Source: Paracoccus rhizosphaerae (lineage in GTDB: Bacteria; Pseudomonadota; Alphaproteobacteria; Rhodobacterales; Rhodobacteraceae). From it: DNA of 51,994 nt. The position numbers and the translations under genes were made by a program. Within the stretch, counting starts at the first letter, position 1. Every line of letters starts with the position of its first letter. Below are positions 34,845-45,755 of this stretch, piece by piece. The stretch is from NCBI RefSeq assembly GCF_026162645.1, contig NZ_JAOTBE010000022.1:1-51994 (forward strand). The letters are read 5' to 3'. The notes under the pieces are model-generated. The model was not told the DNA's origin. It did no database searches and worked only from the letters and a program-made list of their open reading frames with translations.

Positions 34845-35878
34845 TCCAGCGCCTCCAGATAGGTCAACAGGGCGTCGAGGTCGTCGGATGGCGGGGCGAA
34901 GGCGGGCATCAGCGCGCCGGGCTTGATGTCCTGCGGGCTGGTGATCCAGCCGCCCAGGTTCCCGCGGGAGTTCGGGATCGTCGCTGCCGCCAGCGTGCGG
35001 CGCGAGGCCAGGTGGGTCAGATCGGGGCCCTTCTGGCCATCGGCCGCAGTGCCGCGGATCGCGTGGCATTCGCCGCAGCCCAGGTCCATGAAGACCTGAA
35101 GCCCACGGCCTTCCCTGACCACGGCGCCGGCGGCCTGCGCCTGCAACCAGCGGTCGAAGTCCTGCGGCGCGTCGGCCTGGACGACAAACCCCATCAGCCC
35201 GTGCTGCAGGCCGCAGAACTCGGCACACTGGCCGCGCCAGCGCCCGGCGACGTCGGGTTCGGCATAAAGCGTGTTGACCTTGCCGGGGACCAGGTCGGTC
35301 TTGCCCTGAAGGTTCGGCGCCCAGAAGCTGTGAATCACGTTGTCCGACATCAGCCGAAGCGTGGCGCGCTGGCCGACCGGCAGGTGCAGCTCGTTCGCGG
35401 TGGTGGCGATGACGCGGCCGTCGCGGTCCAGATACCGGAACTCCCACCACCAGCGCTTGCCGTGAACCTCGATGACGGGGCCAGAGCTGCCGGCGTCGCC
35501 CTCGACCTCGTCGCCGATCATCACGCCCGACAGGCTGACCGCGACAATGGCGGCGATGGGGGCGATGACGCCGCCGATCACCACCATGACCGTCGCGTTG
35601 CGAAACGAGATCCGGCGCGCCTCGCGCTTGTGGCGCAGCGCAACCCCGGTGATCAACAGGCCCATGGTGACGACGAAGATAAAGGTCGCCGTCGCGAACA
35701 TCCACCAGGCCAAGTCCGCGACCATCCGCGCGTCATCGCTGGCGGGCGACAGGACGGACTGCACCCCCTCGCATCCCGACAGCGCGGCTGCCATGGTGGC
35801 GCCAAGAACGACCCTTCGTGGCCTCGCGTTGATGCGGCGCTCAGGCCGCATGGGGGTCCCTGTCCCGCGCGGGGGCAT
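34841..35878 (-). CDS. coxB: Cytochrome c oxidase subunit II with fused cytochrome c domain
   Basis: The 345-residue first gene of the operon has two spans and a periplasmic cupredoxin domain with the CuA ligands H183, C218, C222, H226 and M229 (CAEFCGLQHGLM). It is fused to a cytochrome c domain with CGECH at 268-272. This fusion defines a caa3-type oxidase. The N-terminus has a lipobox-like LSGC, so the protein may be a lipoprotein, and an RR pair precedes it. ATG 35851 is an alternative start giving nine fewer residues. A relaxed EcfG-like motif lies upstream (35972-35996). Confidence 0.93.
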   Translation of the reverse strand: MPPRGTGTPMRPERRINARPRRVVLGATMAAALSGCEGVQSVLSPASDDARMVADLAWWMFATATFIFVVTMGLLITGVALRHKREARRISFRNATVMVVIGGVIAPIAAIVAVSLSGVMIGDEVEGDAGSSGPVIEVHGKRWWWEFRYLDRDGRVIATTANELHLPVGQRATLRLMSDNVIHSFWAPNLQGKTDLVPGKVNTLYAEPDVAGRWRGQCAEFCGLQHGLMGFVVQADAPQDFDRWLQAQAAGAVVREGRGLQVFMDLGCGECHAIRGTAADGQKGPDLTHLASRRTLAAATIPNSRGNLGGWITSPQDIKPGALMPAFAPPSDDLDALLTYLEALE

Positions 35879-35971
35879 GTCTGTCCGGTCCGTGGCGGAC
35901 CGCGGCGGCTGTCATGCTGACGCTCCCTCTGTCTGACCGGACCGGACCGGCGCCCGTCGTCCGGCTGCCTA

Positions 35972-35996
35972 AACAAGCAACCGCGCCGGTTGTTCC
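35972..35996 (-). promoter_or_regulatory. Relaxed EcfG-like motif GGAAC-N16-TGTT
   Basis: Minus-strand GGAAC (35996-35992) followed after 16 bases by TGTT (35975-35972), about 94 bases before coxB. The -10 element differs from the GGTT seen at the five better sites. Weak support only. Confidence 0.3.
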
Positions 35997-36121
35997 TGCA
36001 CCGGCCGCACATGCACATCGCTTGACCCGGCCGATAGTTTTTTTACTGTCAACGAAATTCATGCGGCCGCAGGTGGTCCGTGCGGTTTACCGACGCGCCG
36101 ATCGGTGATGCTGGATCGTGA

Positions 36122-36147
36122 CGGTTCCGCGCCATGTCGCCGAACCG
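36122..36147. promoter_or_regulatory. Inverted repeat upstream of xylitol dehydrogenase
   Basis: CGGTTC (36122-36127) and GAACCG (36142-36147) flank a 14-base spacer, ending about 23 bases before the start codon. It might be an operator or a leader hairpin; no regulator can be assigned. The rest of the 292-base gap between coxB and this gene shows no reading frame of note. Confidence 0.3.
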
Positions 36148-36170
36148 CAGGTCATTAGGAGGGAGATCCC

Positions 36171-37214
36171 ATGCCGACTTCACTGGTTCTCGAACGCAAG
36201 GGTCAGCTGTCGCTGCGCGACTTCCCGCTGGACACGAACCTCGGTCCGACCGACGTGCGCATCGCGGTCCGCACTGTCGGCGTCTGCGGGTCTGACGTGC
36301 ACTATTACACCCACGGCAAGATCGGCCCCTTCGTCGTGAACGAGCCCATGGTCCTCGGCCACGAGGCTTCGGGCGTCGTGATCGAGGTCGGCCAACAGGT
36401 TCGCCACCTGTCCGTGGGCGACCGCGTCTGCATGGAGCCGGGGATCCCCGACCCGCAGTCGCGCGCCTCGAAGCTGGGCATCTACAACGTCGATCCGGCG
36501 GTGCGCTTCTGGGCGACGCCGCCCATCCACGGCTGCCTGACGCCAGAGGTCGTGCATCCCGCCGCCTTCACCTATCGGTTGCCGGATCATGTGTCCTTCG
36601 CTGAAGGCGCGATGGTCGAACCCTTCGCGATCGGGATGCAGGCTGCCATGCGGGCGCGCATCCAGCCGGGCGACATCGCAGTCGTCACCGGCGCGGGGCC
36701 CATCGGCATGATGACGGCGCTGGCGGCGCTGGCCGGCGGGTGCTCCAAGGTCTATGTCAGCGACCTGGCCCAGCCAAAGCTGGACATCATCGGCGCCTAT
36801 CCGGGCATCGAGACGATCAACATCCGCGAGACCCCGGCGGCCGAGGCAATCGCCAAGGCCACCGACGACTGGGGCGCCGATGTCGTGTTCGAATGTTCCG
36901 GCGCGGCGCCTGCCATTCTCGGCGTGCCGCAGCTGGCGCGTCCCGGCGGGACCATCGTGCTGGTCGGCATGCCGGTCGATCCGGTGCCCTTCGACATCGT
37001 GGGTCTGCAGGCCAAGGAGCTGCGGGTCGAGACGGTGTTCCGCTATGCCAACGTCTATGACCGAGCGATTTCCCTGATCGCGGCCGGCAAGGTGGACCTG
37101 AAGCCGCTGATCTCTCTGACGGTGCCATTCGCAGACAGCATCGCCGCCTTCGACCGCGCCGTCGAGGGACGCGAGACCGACGTCAAGATCCAGATCGAAA
37201 TGCCGGTGGAATAA
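36171..37214 (+). CDS. Zinc-dependent polyol dehydrogenase, xylitol dehydrogenase type
   Basis: This 347-residue medium-chain NAD(P)-dependent dehydrogenase should oxidise xylitol to D-xylulose, given the xylulokinase ten bases downstream. The catalytic zinc residues are present (C39, H64, E65 in VCGSDVHYY and LGHEASG). The nucleotide-binding glycines are in [10 protein letters not shown] near residue 180. The structural-zinc loop, normally four cysteines, is replaced by a Cys-free stretch ([19 protein letters not shown]), as in some sorbitol dehydrogenases. AGGAGG precedes the start. Sorbitol, L-arabinitol or L-iditol cannot be excluded as substrates. Confidence 0.88.
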   Translation: MPTSLVLERKGQLSLRDFPLDTNLGPTDVRIAVRTVGVCGSDVHYYTHGKIGPFVVNEPMVLGHEASGVVIEVGQQVRHLSVGDRVCMEPGIPDPQSRASKLGIYNVDPAVRFWATPPIHGCLTPEVVHPAAFTYRLPDHVSFAEGAMVEPFAIGMQAAMRARIQPGDIAVVTGAGPIGMMTALAALAGGCSKVYVSDLAQPKLDIIGAYPGIETINIRETPAAEAIAKATDDWGADVVFECSGAAPAILGVPQLARPGGTIVLVGMPVDPVPFDIVGLQAKELRVETVFRYANVYDRAISLIAAGKVDLKPLISLTVPFADSIAAFDRAVEGRETDVKIQIEMPVE

Positions 37215-37224
37215 GGGGGCAGGG

Positions 37225-38673
37225 ATGTATCTTGGACTGGATATCGGCACCTCGGGGGTCAAGGCGATCCTCTTGGACGGCAGCTTCGCCGAGATCGGCG
37301 CCGCGCATGCGCCCCTGACCGTATCGCGCCCCGCGCCCGGCTGGTCCGAGCAGGACCCCGACAGCTGGATCGCCGCCTGCGAGGCGGTGATCGGCGAGCT
37401 GGCCGCATCCCGGCCCGAGGCGATGGCCACGTTGCGCGGCATCGGCCTGTCGGGCCACATGCACGGTGCCACCCTGCTGGACGCGTCGGACCGTCCGCTG
37501 CGCCCCTGCATCCTGTGGAACGACGGACGGTCTGGCGACCAATGCGCCGAATTGGAATCACGGGCCGACTTCCGTGGCATCGGCGGCAACATCGTCATGG
37601 CCGGTTTCACGGCGCCCAAGCTGCTGTGGGTCGCGCAGAATGAGCCTGTTATCTTCGAGCGCACAGCCAAGGTCCTGCTGCCCAAGGACTATGTCCGGTT
37701 GTGGCTGACCGGAGAGCACGTGTCTGACATGTCAGATGCCGCGGGGACGCTGTGGCTGGACGTCAAGCGCCGCGACTGGTCGGACGACCTGCTGGCCGCG
37801 ACCGGCTTGTCGCGCAACCACATGCCCGCTCTGGTCGAGGGGACCGCGCTTTCCGGTCATCTGCGGCGCGATCTGGCGCAGCGTTGGGGCGTTCCGCAGG
37901 TGCCGGTGGCTGGCGGCGGCGGCGACAATGCCGCGACCGCCTGCGGCATGGGCATCGTCGCACCGGGGACGGGGTTCCTGTCACTGGGAACCTCGGGCGT
38001 GTTGTTCGCGGCCACCGACAGCTTCGCCCCAAACACGCAGGACGCGGTGCATGCCTTCTGCCACGCGGTGCCGGAAACCTGGCATCAGATGGGCGTCTTC
38101 CTGTCCGCGACCGACGGCTTGACCTGGCTGTCCGAAATCGTGGGTCGTCCGGTCGCTGATCTGGCTGCGTTGCTGCCCACGCAGATCACCGCCCCTGCGT
38201 GCTCAGGCTTCCTGCCCTATCTGTCCGGCGAGCGGACGCCTCACAACGACCCCGGTGCCACCGGCGCCTTCTGGGGCCTGACGCGCGCGGCAGGTTTGCC
38301 CGACCTCGTACAGTCTGTAATGGAGGGCGTGGCCATGGCCTTCGCCGACTGCGACCGTGCCATGCGGGCCGCCGGATCGGGCCTCGACGCGGCCTATGTC
38401 GTCGGCGGCGGTGCGCGGTCCGACCAATGGCTGCAGATCATCGCGGCGGTGACGGGGCTCACTCTGCTGAAGCCGCGCTCGGGCGATCTGGGCGCCGCGC
38501 TGGGCGCCGCACGGCTGGCTGCGGCTTGCGCCGAAGATGACATCTCTGACCGCATATTCGCCGCGCCGGCAGTCGGTGCAGAGGTTCGGCCCGAACCGGA
38601 ACTGGCCGCGCTGTACGCAGAAAAGTACGACACGTTCCGCCGCGCCTACCCGCAGTTGCGCAGCCTGAGCTGA
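37225..38673 (+). CDS. xylB: Xylulokinase
   Basis: The 482-residue FGGY kinase phosphorylates D-xylulose to D-xylulose 5-phosphate with ATP. N-terminal phosphate-binding motif GLDIGTSGVKA, the XylB-type substrate block GLSGHMHGATLLD near residue 75, and the C-terminal FGGY-like motif AAYVVGGGARSDQWLQII near 390 are present, with the catalytic Asp in GGGGDNAATACG. Length is normal. It is cotranscribed with the dehydrogenase and ends before a strong inverted repeat at 38718-38750. Confidence 0.93.
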   Translation: MYLGLDIGTSGVKAILLDGSFAEIGAAHAPLTVSRPAPGWSEQDPDSWIAACEAVIGELAASRPEAMATLRGIGLSGHMHGATLLDASDRPLRPCILWNDGRSGDQCAELESRADFRGIGGNIVMAGFTAPKLLWVAQNEPVIFERTAKVLLPKDYVRLWLTGEHVSDMSDAAGTLWLDVKRRDWSDDLLAATGLSRNHMPALVEGTALSGHLRRDLAQRWGVPQVPVAGGGGDNAATACGMGIVAPGTGFLSLGTSGVLFAATDSFAPNTQDAVHAFCHAVPETWHQMGVFLSATDGLTWLSEIVGRPVADLAALLPTQITAPACSGFLPYLSGERTPHNDPGATGAFWGLTRAAGLPDLVQSVMEGVAMAFADCDRAMRAAGSGLDAAYVVGGGARSDQWLQIIAAVTGLTLLKPRSGDLGAALGAARLAAACAEDDISDRIFAAPAVGAEVRPEPELAALYAEKYDTFRRAYPQLRSLS

Positions 38674-38717
38674 GACTTTTTGCCAGCGTTGACCGGGTAA
38701 TCCTGGGTGAAGGTCGG

Positions 38718-38750
38718 GCAAAGGCACGCTGCATTGCAGCGTGCCTTTGC
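38718..38750 (+). terminator. Strong inverted repeat after xylB
   Basis: A 16-base arm (38718-38733, beginning GCAAAGGCACG) is exactly repeated in inverse at 38735-38750 around one base, giving a stem of at least 13 bp with a small loop. It lies 45 bases after the xylB stop. A T-rich tail is short (TTTGC), but the AAAGGC...GCCTTT form is typical of terminators. Confidence 0.75.
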
Positions 38751-38928
38751 AGTTGCATCATCGCCCTCTGCGTGTGGGCTGATGAAATACGGGCGCATCA
38801 TGTAAAAAAAGTATTGGAAGAAAGTCTCTGCCGTCGTGGCCTGGCATATTGCCAGGATGCTACCTTGGATCGGCGCCGACAGGAGGGTGGCACCGCGATA
38901 GCGGGCCGCGCCGGCGGGAGAGGGGGAC

Positions 38929-39816
38929 ATGATGCAGCCGGATCTGGAGCTGGTGCATATCCGCAAGGGTGAATCCTTTGCCGCCTGGAAGCATGGCTAT
39001 CCGTTTCGGACGGTGCGCTGGCATTTCCACCCCGAATACGAAATCCATCTGGTCGTGGCGACGACCGGCAAATACTACATCGGCGACCATGTCGGCGAAT
39101 TCGGCCCGGGCCAGTTGATCATGACCGGCCCCAACCTGCCGCAGAACTGGATCAGTGCCACCGCACCCGACGAGGTCGTGCCGCAGCGGACCGAGGTCAT
39201 CCAGTTCCCAGAAAGCTTCATCGAAAGCGCTCGTGCTGCATTCCCAGAAATGTCCGGTGTGCAGCATCTGCTGGAACGCAGCCGCCGGGGCATCCTGTTT
39301 GACGACACGACCAGCCGGGCGGTGCGGCCGCTGATCGGTGCGCTGATCGAGTCGCGCGGCGTCCAGCGGCTGGGGCTGTTCTTCCAGATCCTCGACCTGC
39401 TGGCGAACGCGCCGCGGTCGCAGACGCTGGCCAGTCTCAGCTTCGTTCTGGACCTTGAGCGGGCCGAGGACTCCGACATGAACCGCGCGATCGGTCACCT
39501 GCGGGAAAACCTGCACGAGCCGCTGAGCGAAGGCGAGCTGGCCGAGTTGACCGGCCAGAGCACAAGCGCCTTCTCGCGGTCGTTCAAGCGCCACACCGGC
39601 ACGACGCTGGTGCGCTATCGCAACCAGCTGCGCATCGACCTGGCGTGCCACATGCTGCTTTCAGACCCCGACGCCAAGGTGGCCGACATCTGCTTCGAGG
39701 TCGGCTTTTCGAACCTGTCGAACTTCAATCGGCATTTTCTCAAGCTGAAGAAGATGTCGCCGTCAGAGTTTCGCGCGACTTTCGCGGCCAACCGCACGAT
39801 CCGCATGGCAGGTTGA
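38929..39816 (+). CDS. AraC-family regulator with cupin sensor
   Basis: The 295-residue regulator has an N-terminal cupin domain (RWHFHPEYEIHLVVATTGKY, with two conserved histidines) and a C-terminal AraC-type DNA-binding domain (LSEGELAELTGQSTSAFSRS and VADICFEVGFSNLSNFNRHF). The cupin half would bind a sugar or polyol. It lies between the xylitol genes and the ABC importer operon on the same strand, so it is the likely activator of one or both. ATG 38929 follows GGGGG; ATG 38932 is also possible. Confidence 0.9.
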   Translation: MMQPDLELVHIRKGESFAAWKHGYPFRTVRWHFHPEYEIHLVVATTGKYYIGDHVGEFGPGQLIMTGPNLPQNWISATAPDEVVPQRTEVIQFPESFIESARAAFPEMSGVQHLLERSRRGILFDDTTSRAVRPLIGALIESRGVQRLGLFFQILDLLANAPRSQTLASLSFVLDLERAEDSDMNRAIGHLRENLHEPLSEGELAELTGQSTSAFSRSFKRHTGTTLVRYRNQLRIDLACHMLLSDPDAKVADICFEVGFSNLSNFNRHFLKLKKMSPSEFRATFAANRTIRMAG

Positions 39817-39878
39817 CCGTGACACCGATCCCCTGGCCCAAGCCGGGGACCACCAGCTTCATCAAAGGGAGGACCCAC

Positions 39879-40796
39879 ATGAAGACCCTGCTCAAGTCCG
39901 TATCCATCGCCGCGCTTGGCGTTGCCGCCTCGGCGGGCCTTGCCGCGGCCCAGGACGATCAGCTGAAGATCGGCATGACGTTCCAGGAAATGAACAACCC
40001 CTATTTCGTCTCCATGCAGGAGGCGCTGAACGAGGCCGCCGCATCGATCGGCGCCGAGGTCATCGTGACCGACGCGGGTCACGACGTCGCCAAGCAGATC
40101 TCGGACGTCGAGGACATGCTGCAGCAGAACATCGACATCCTGCTGCTGAACCCGACCGACAGCGCCGGCGTCGAATCCGCCGTGCGCATGGCCAAGGACC
40201 AGGGCGTGGTCGTGGTGGCGGTGGACGCCAACGCAAATGGCCCGGTCGACAGCTTCGTCGGGTCGAAGAACCGCGACGCGGGCTACCAGTCCTGCAAGTA
40301 TCTTGCCGAAGCCCTTGGCGGCGAAGGCGAGGTCGCGATCCTGGACGGCATCCCCGTCGTTCCGATCCTGGAGCGGGTCGAAGGCTGCAAGGCCGCGCTG
40401 GAGGAACACGAGGGCATCACCCTGGTTGACACCCAGAACGGCCGCCAGGACCGTTCGGTTGCCCTGGGCGTGGTCGAGAACATGATCCAGTCGCACCCGA
40501 ACCTGGCCGGCATCTTCTCGGTCAACGACGGCGGCGCGATGGGAGCGCTGGCCGCCATTCAGGGCTCGGGCCGCGACATCAAGCTGACCTCGGTCGACGG
40601 TGCGCCGGAAGCGGTGCAGGCCATCGCCCAGGGCGGCCCGTTCATCGAGACCACCGCGCAGTTCCCGCGCGACCAGATCCGCGTTGGTCTGGGCATGGCG
40701 CTGGCCCAGCATTGGGGCGCCAGCGTGGTCCCGAAAGAGGTGCCGATCGACGTCCAGGTCGTCGATGCGGAAAACGCAGCCGACTTCAGCTGGTAA
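39879..40796 (+). CDS. CUT2 sugar ABC importer, periplasmic binding protein
   Basis: ATG 39879 has AAAGGGAGG upstream and opens a signal peptide ([20 protein letters not shown], cleavage after AAA-QDD). The 305-residue protein is an RbsB-type class I binding protein ([52 protein letters not shown]). With pentitol-converting enzymes downstream, the ligand is probably ribitol, xylitol or another pentitol rather than ribose. A 9-bp hairpin lies between this gene and the ATPase gene. Confidence 0.92.
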   Translation: MKTLLKSVSIAALGVAASAGLAAAQDDQLKIGMTFQEMNNPYFVSMQEALNEAAASIGAEVIVTDAGHDVAKQISDVEDMLQQNIDILLLNPTDSAGVESAVRMAKDQGVVVVAVDANANGPVDSFVGSKNRDAGYQSCKYLAEALGGEGEVAILDGIPVVPILERVEGCKAALEEHEGITLVDTQNGRQDRSVALGVVENMIQSHPNLAGIFSVNDGGAMGALAAIQGSGRDIKLTSVDGAPEAVQAIAQGGPFIETTAQFPRDQIRVGLGMALAQHWGASVVPKEVPIDVQVVDAENAADFSW

Positions 40797-40810
40797 TGCG
40801 CTTGAACCCG

Positions 40811-40832
40811 CCGCGCCCCCACCGGGGTGCGG
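40811..40832 (+). other. Stem-loop between binding-protein and ATPase genes
   Basis: CCGCGCCCC and GGGGTGCGG pair over nine bases (one G-T wobble) with a CACC tetraloop. Such intercistronic hairpins after a binding-protein gene usually stabilise the upstream mRNA or attenuate readthrough, giving more binding protein than membrane complex. Confidence 0.5.
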
Positions 40833-40857
40833 CACCATCGTACGGCAGGGGGGCGAC

Positions 40858-42349
<1,492 letters not shown>

Positions 42350-42360
<11 letters not shown>

Positions 42361-43333
42361 CGCCAACCTAGACGCCGCGTCGGCGGGCAGGGGCCGCAGG
42401 GCCGCCCTCGACTGGCTGTTCCATTCGCCGCTGGCCCTGCCGCTGGTCGGGCTGATCGTCGTATCGGTCCTGATGGGCTTTGCCAGCGACAACTTCTTCA
42501 CCATCGACAACCTGCTGAACGTGCTGCGGCAGGTGTCGGTGGTGGGCATCCTGGCCGTAGGCATGACCTTCGTTATCCTGACCGGCGGGATTGACTTGTC
42601 GGTGGGCGCCGTCATGGCGCTGGCCGGCACCATGGCCGCGGGCGTCATGGTCAACATGGGCCTGCCCGGCGGCGTTGGGCTGCTGGCCGCGCTGCTGGTC
42701 GGGCTGGGGCTCGGCCTCTTCAACGGGTTCATGGTTGCCTGGGGCAAGATGCCCTCGATCATCGTGACGCTGGCGACGATGGGCATCGCGCGCGGCCTGG
42801 GCCTGATTTATTCGGGCGGCTACCCGATCAGCGGTCTGCCGGGCTGGGTATCGTGGTTCGGCGTCGGCCGCATCGGCATCATCCCGGTGCCCGTCATCAT
42901 CATGCTGGTCATCTATGCCGTGGCCTGGGTGGTGCTGCAGCGCACGCCGTTCGGTCGCCACGTCTATGCCATCGGTGGCAACGAGACTGCCGCGCGCCTG
43001 TCGGGCGTCCGCACGCGGTCGGTCAAGCTGGCGGTCTTCGCCATTTCCGGCGTGACGGCGGCGTTGGCTTCGATCGTGCTGACGGGGCGACTGATGAGCG
43101 GCCAGCCCAACGCCGGCGTGGGGTTCGAGCTTGATGCCATTGCCGCCGTCGTGCTGGGCGGCACGGCCATCGCCGGCGGGCGGGGCCTGATCCTGGGCAC
43201 GCTGATCGGCGCGGTGCTGCTGGGCATCCTGAACAACGGTTTGAACCTGGTTGGCATCAACCCCTACATGCAGGACGTCATCAAGGGTCTGATCATCCTG
43301 CTGGCCATCTATATCGGTCGGGAATGGCGCTGA
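42350..43333 (+). CDS. CUT2 sugar ABC importer permease
   Basis: The 327-residue RbsC-type permease has eight to ten spans. Family landmarks are [38 protein letters not shown], and the cytoplasmic block [19 protein letters not shown]. It forms the membrane channel, probably as a homodimer with the fused ATPase. The start overlaps the ATPase gene; the stop overlaps the kinase gene. Confidence 0.93.
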
Positions 43334-44958
43334 TGCCGGGGCACTTCATCGGCATCGACGTCGGCACCGGATCGGCGCGGGCAGGGGTCTTCGACTCGGC
43401 GGGCACGATGCTGGCCAGCGCCAAGCGCGACATCGATCTCTACCGCCCGTCCGGCGACATCGCCGAACAGAGCAGCGAGCAGGTGTGGTCCGCCGTCTGC
43501 CAATCCGTGGAGGAGGCCGTGAAGCGGTCCGGCATCGACGCCAGTGATGTTCAGGGCATCGGCTTCGACGCAACGTGTTCTCTGGTGGTGCGTGGCGACA
43601 CCCCTTTGGGTGTGGGCGATGCCGCCCATCCCGAACGCGACATCATCGTCTGGATGGATCATCGCGCAGTCGAACAATCCGCCCGGATCAACGCCGGCGG
43701 TCACGATGTGCTACGCTATGTCGGGGGCCGCATCTCTCCGGAAATGGAGACGCCGAAACTGTTGTGGTTGAAGGAGAACCGGCGCGACGTCTTCGACGCG
43801 GCGCGGCATTTTTTCGACCTGACGGATTTCCTGACCTGGAAGGCGACAGGCAGCACGGCGCGGTCCACCTGCACCGTGACCTGCAAATGGACCTATCTGG
43901 CGCATGAGGGCCGGTGGGATGCAGATTACTTCCGCAGCATCGGGCTGGCGGAACTGGCCGAGGAAGGCTTTGCCCGCATCGGGACCGTGGTCGTCGAACC
44001 CGGCACGCCGCTTGGTGCGGGGCTGACACGGGACGCGGCCGAGGCGATGGGCCTGCCGGCCGGGATCGCCGTCGCGGCGGGGCTGATCGACGCCCATGCC
44101 GGCGGCGTGGGCACCGTCTGCGCCAAGGGCGGCGCAGAGGATGCGACGGCGTCGCTCGGCTATGTCTTTGGCACGTCCTCCTGCACGATGACGACGACGC
44201 GCGAACCGGCCTTTGTACCGGGGGTCTGGGGCCCCTATTTCTCGGCCATGGTGCCCGGCGCCTGGTTGAACGAAGGAGGCCAGTCGGTGGCCGGTGCGGC
44301 CATCGACCATCTGGTGTCGATGCACCCGGCCCATGGTCATGCCCTGGCCGCCGCGCGGGCCGATGGCAAGTCGCTGCCCGAATGGCTGGCCGACGCGGCG
44401 CTGACCCATGCGGGCGGCGCATCGCAGGCGGTGCGCCTGGCCGCCCATCTGCATGTCGTGCCCGAATTTCTTGGCAACCGCGCGCCCTTCGCCGATCCTC
44501 ATGCCCGCGCGGTCATTTCCGGCGTAGGTGCGGATACCGACGTGAATTCGCTTGTCGCACTTTATGTCGCGGGGATCTGCGGGCTTGGCTATGGCCTGCG
44601 CCAGATCGTCCAGACGCAGCGTGCGCATGGTGCCGGCGTCGATCGCATCGCGATCAGCGGCGGCGCGGGGCGGCACCCGCTGATCCGCCAGGTTCTGGCC
44701 GACGCGACCGACCTGCCCGTGGACGCCACCGCCAGCGAGGAACCCGTCCTGCTGGGATCGGCGATGTTGGGCGCCGTCGCGGCGGGGGCGTTCCCTGACC
44801 TGGCCGCCGCCATGCCCGCCATGTCGTCTGTCCAGACGACCTATCGGCCCGATGACGGAACGCGGGCGCTGCACGCCGCACGCTTCGACGCCTTCCTGGC
44901 GCTGCAGTCCACCGCACGCGACATCCGCATGGCGACCGACGCGGCGCTGGCTGGCTGA
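43324..44958 (+). CDS. FGGY-family pentulose kinase, probably D-ribulokinase
   Basis: The 544-residue kinase has the N-terminal phosphate loop FIGIDVGTGSARAGV, the substrate block GIGFDATCSLVV, and DAHAGGVGTV with the catalytic-type Asp. It ends with SGGAGRHPLIRQVLAD. Sequence and length resemble the FGGY/YDR109c branch of D-ribulokinases rather than L-ribulokinase AraB. With the ribitol-dehydrogenase-like SDR downstream it would turn ribitol-derived D-ribulose into D-ribulose 5-phosphate. ATG 43333 (TGATG junction) is an equally good start that removes three residues. Confidence 0.85.
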   Translation: MALMPGHFIGIDVGTGSARAGVFDSAGTMLASAKRDIDLYRPSGDIAEQSSEQVWSAVCQSVEEAVKRSGIDASDVQGIGFDATCSLVVRGDTPLGVGDAAHPERDIIVWMDHRAVEQSARINAGGHDVLRYVGGRISPEMETPKLLWLKENRRDVFDAARHFFDLTDFLTWKATGSTARSTCTVTCKWTYLAHEGRWDADYFRSIGLAELAEEGFARIGTVVVEPGTPLGAGLTRDAAEAMGLPAGIAVAAGLIDAHAGGVGTVCAKGGAEDATASLGYVFGTSSCTMTTTREPAFVPGVWGPYFSAMVPGAWLNEGGQSVAGAAIDHLVSMHPAHGHALAAARADGKSLPEWLADAALTHAGGASQAVRLAAHLHVVPEFLGNRAPFADPHARAVISGVGADTDVNSLVALYVAGICGLGYGLRQIVQTQRAHGAGVDRIAISGGAGRHPLIRQVLADATDLPVDATASEEPVLLGSAMLGAVAAGAFPDLAAAMPAMSSVQTTYRPDDGTRALHAARFDAFLALQSTARDIRMATDAALAG

Positions 44959-44983
44959 CCTGAAACATATCAAGAGGCATCAG

Positions 44984-45709
44984 ATGCAATTCGAAGGCAA
45001 ATCCGTCATCATCACCGGGGCGGGCAAGGGCATCGGCCGCGCCACTGCGCAGATTTTGGCGGCGCGGGGCGCCAAGGTCGTAGCGATCAGCCGCACGCAG
45101 TCCGACCTGGACAGCCTTGCGGCTGAAACCGGCGCCACCGGCATTGCGGCCGATCTTTCCACCGCAAAGGGCGCACGCGAAGCGATGGCCAGGGCCGGAA
45201 CCTGCGATTTCCTGGTCAACTGTGCCGGAACCAACGTTCTGGAGAGCCTGCTGGACATGACCGACGACGGCTATGACACCGTCATGGACATCAACCTGCG
45301 CACGGCCCTGGTCTGCGCGCAAGAATTTTCCCGCGCCCGTATTGCCGCCGGTGGTGGCGGGGCCATCGTCAACGTGACTAGCATCGCAGGTCATCGCGGC
45401 TTTCCAGATCATGTCGTCTATGCCGCCTCGAAGGCGGGGCTCGAGGGCGCGACCCGCGTGATGGCCAAGGAACTTGGCCCCCACGGCATCCGCGTCACCG
45501 CCATCGCCCCGACCGTCACCATGACCGAACTGGCCGCCGCCGCCTGGAGCGATCCGGCCAAGTCCGCCCCGATGATGTCGCGCCACCCGATGGGCCGCTT
45601 TGCCGAGGCCGAGGACGTCGCCCGCAGCATCGCGCTGCTGCTGTCTGACGACGCCGCGATGGTCACGGGGGCCGTGTTGCCGCTGGACGGCGGCTTTCTG
45701 GCCGTCTGA
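44984..45709 (+). CDS. SDR closely resembling L-xylulose reductase (DCXR)
   Basis: ATG 44984 follows AGAGG and gives 241 residues. The cofactor motif is TGAGKGIG (11-18), followed by SRTQSDLDSL, whose Ser-Arg in place of an acidic residue points to NADPH. The catalytic residues are S133, Y146 and K150 (NVTSIAG, YAASK). By memory of the family, the motifs ELGPHGIRVTAIAPTV, WSDPAKS, GRFAEAEDV and LPLDGGF closely follow mammalian dicarbonyl/L-xylulose reductase. The reaction would be L-xylulose to xylitol, feeding the dehydrogenase/kinase pair at 36171-38673. Confidence 0.82.
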   Translation: MQFEGKSVIITGAGKGIGRATAQILAARGAKVVAISRTQSDLDSLAAETGATGIAADLSTAKGAREAMARAGTCDFLVNCAGTNVLESLLDMTDDGYDTVMDINLRTALVCAQEFSRARIAAGGGGAIVNVTSIAGHRGFPDHVVYAASKAGLEGATRVMAKELGPHGIRVTAIAPTVTMTELAAAAWSDPAKSAPMMSRHPMGRFAEAEDVARSIALLLSDDAAMVTGAVLPLDGGFLAV

Positions 45710-45755
45710 ACGCCAAGGAATTCGCGGGTCCGCCCGCAGGACGAAGGAGACTGAC

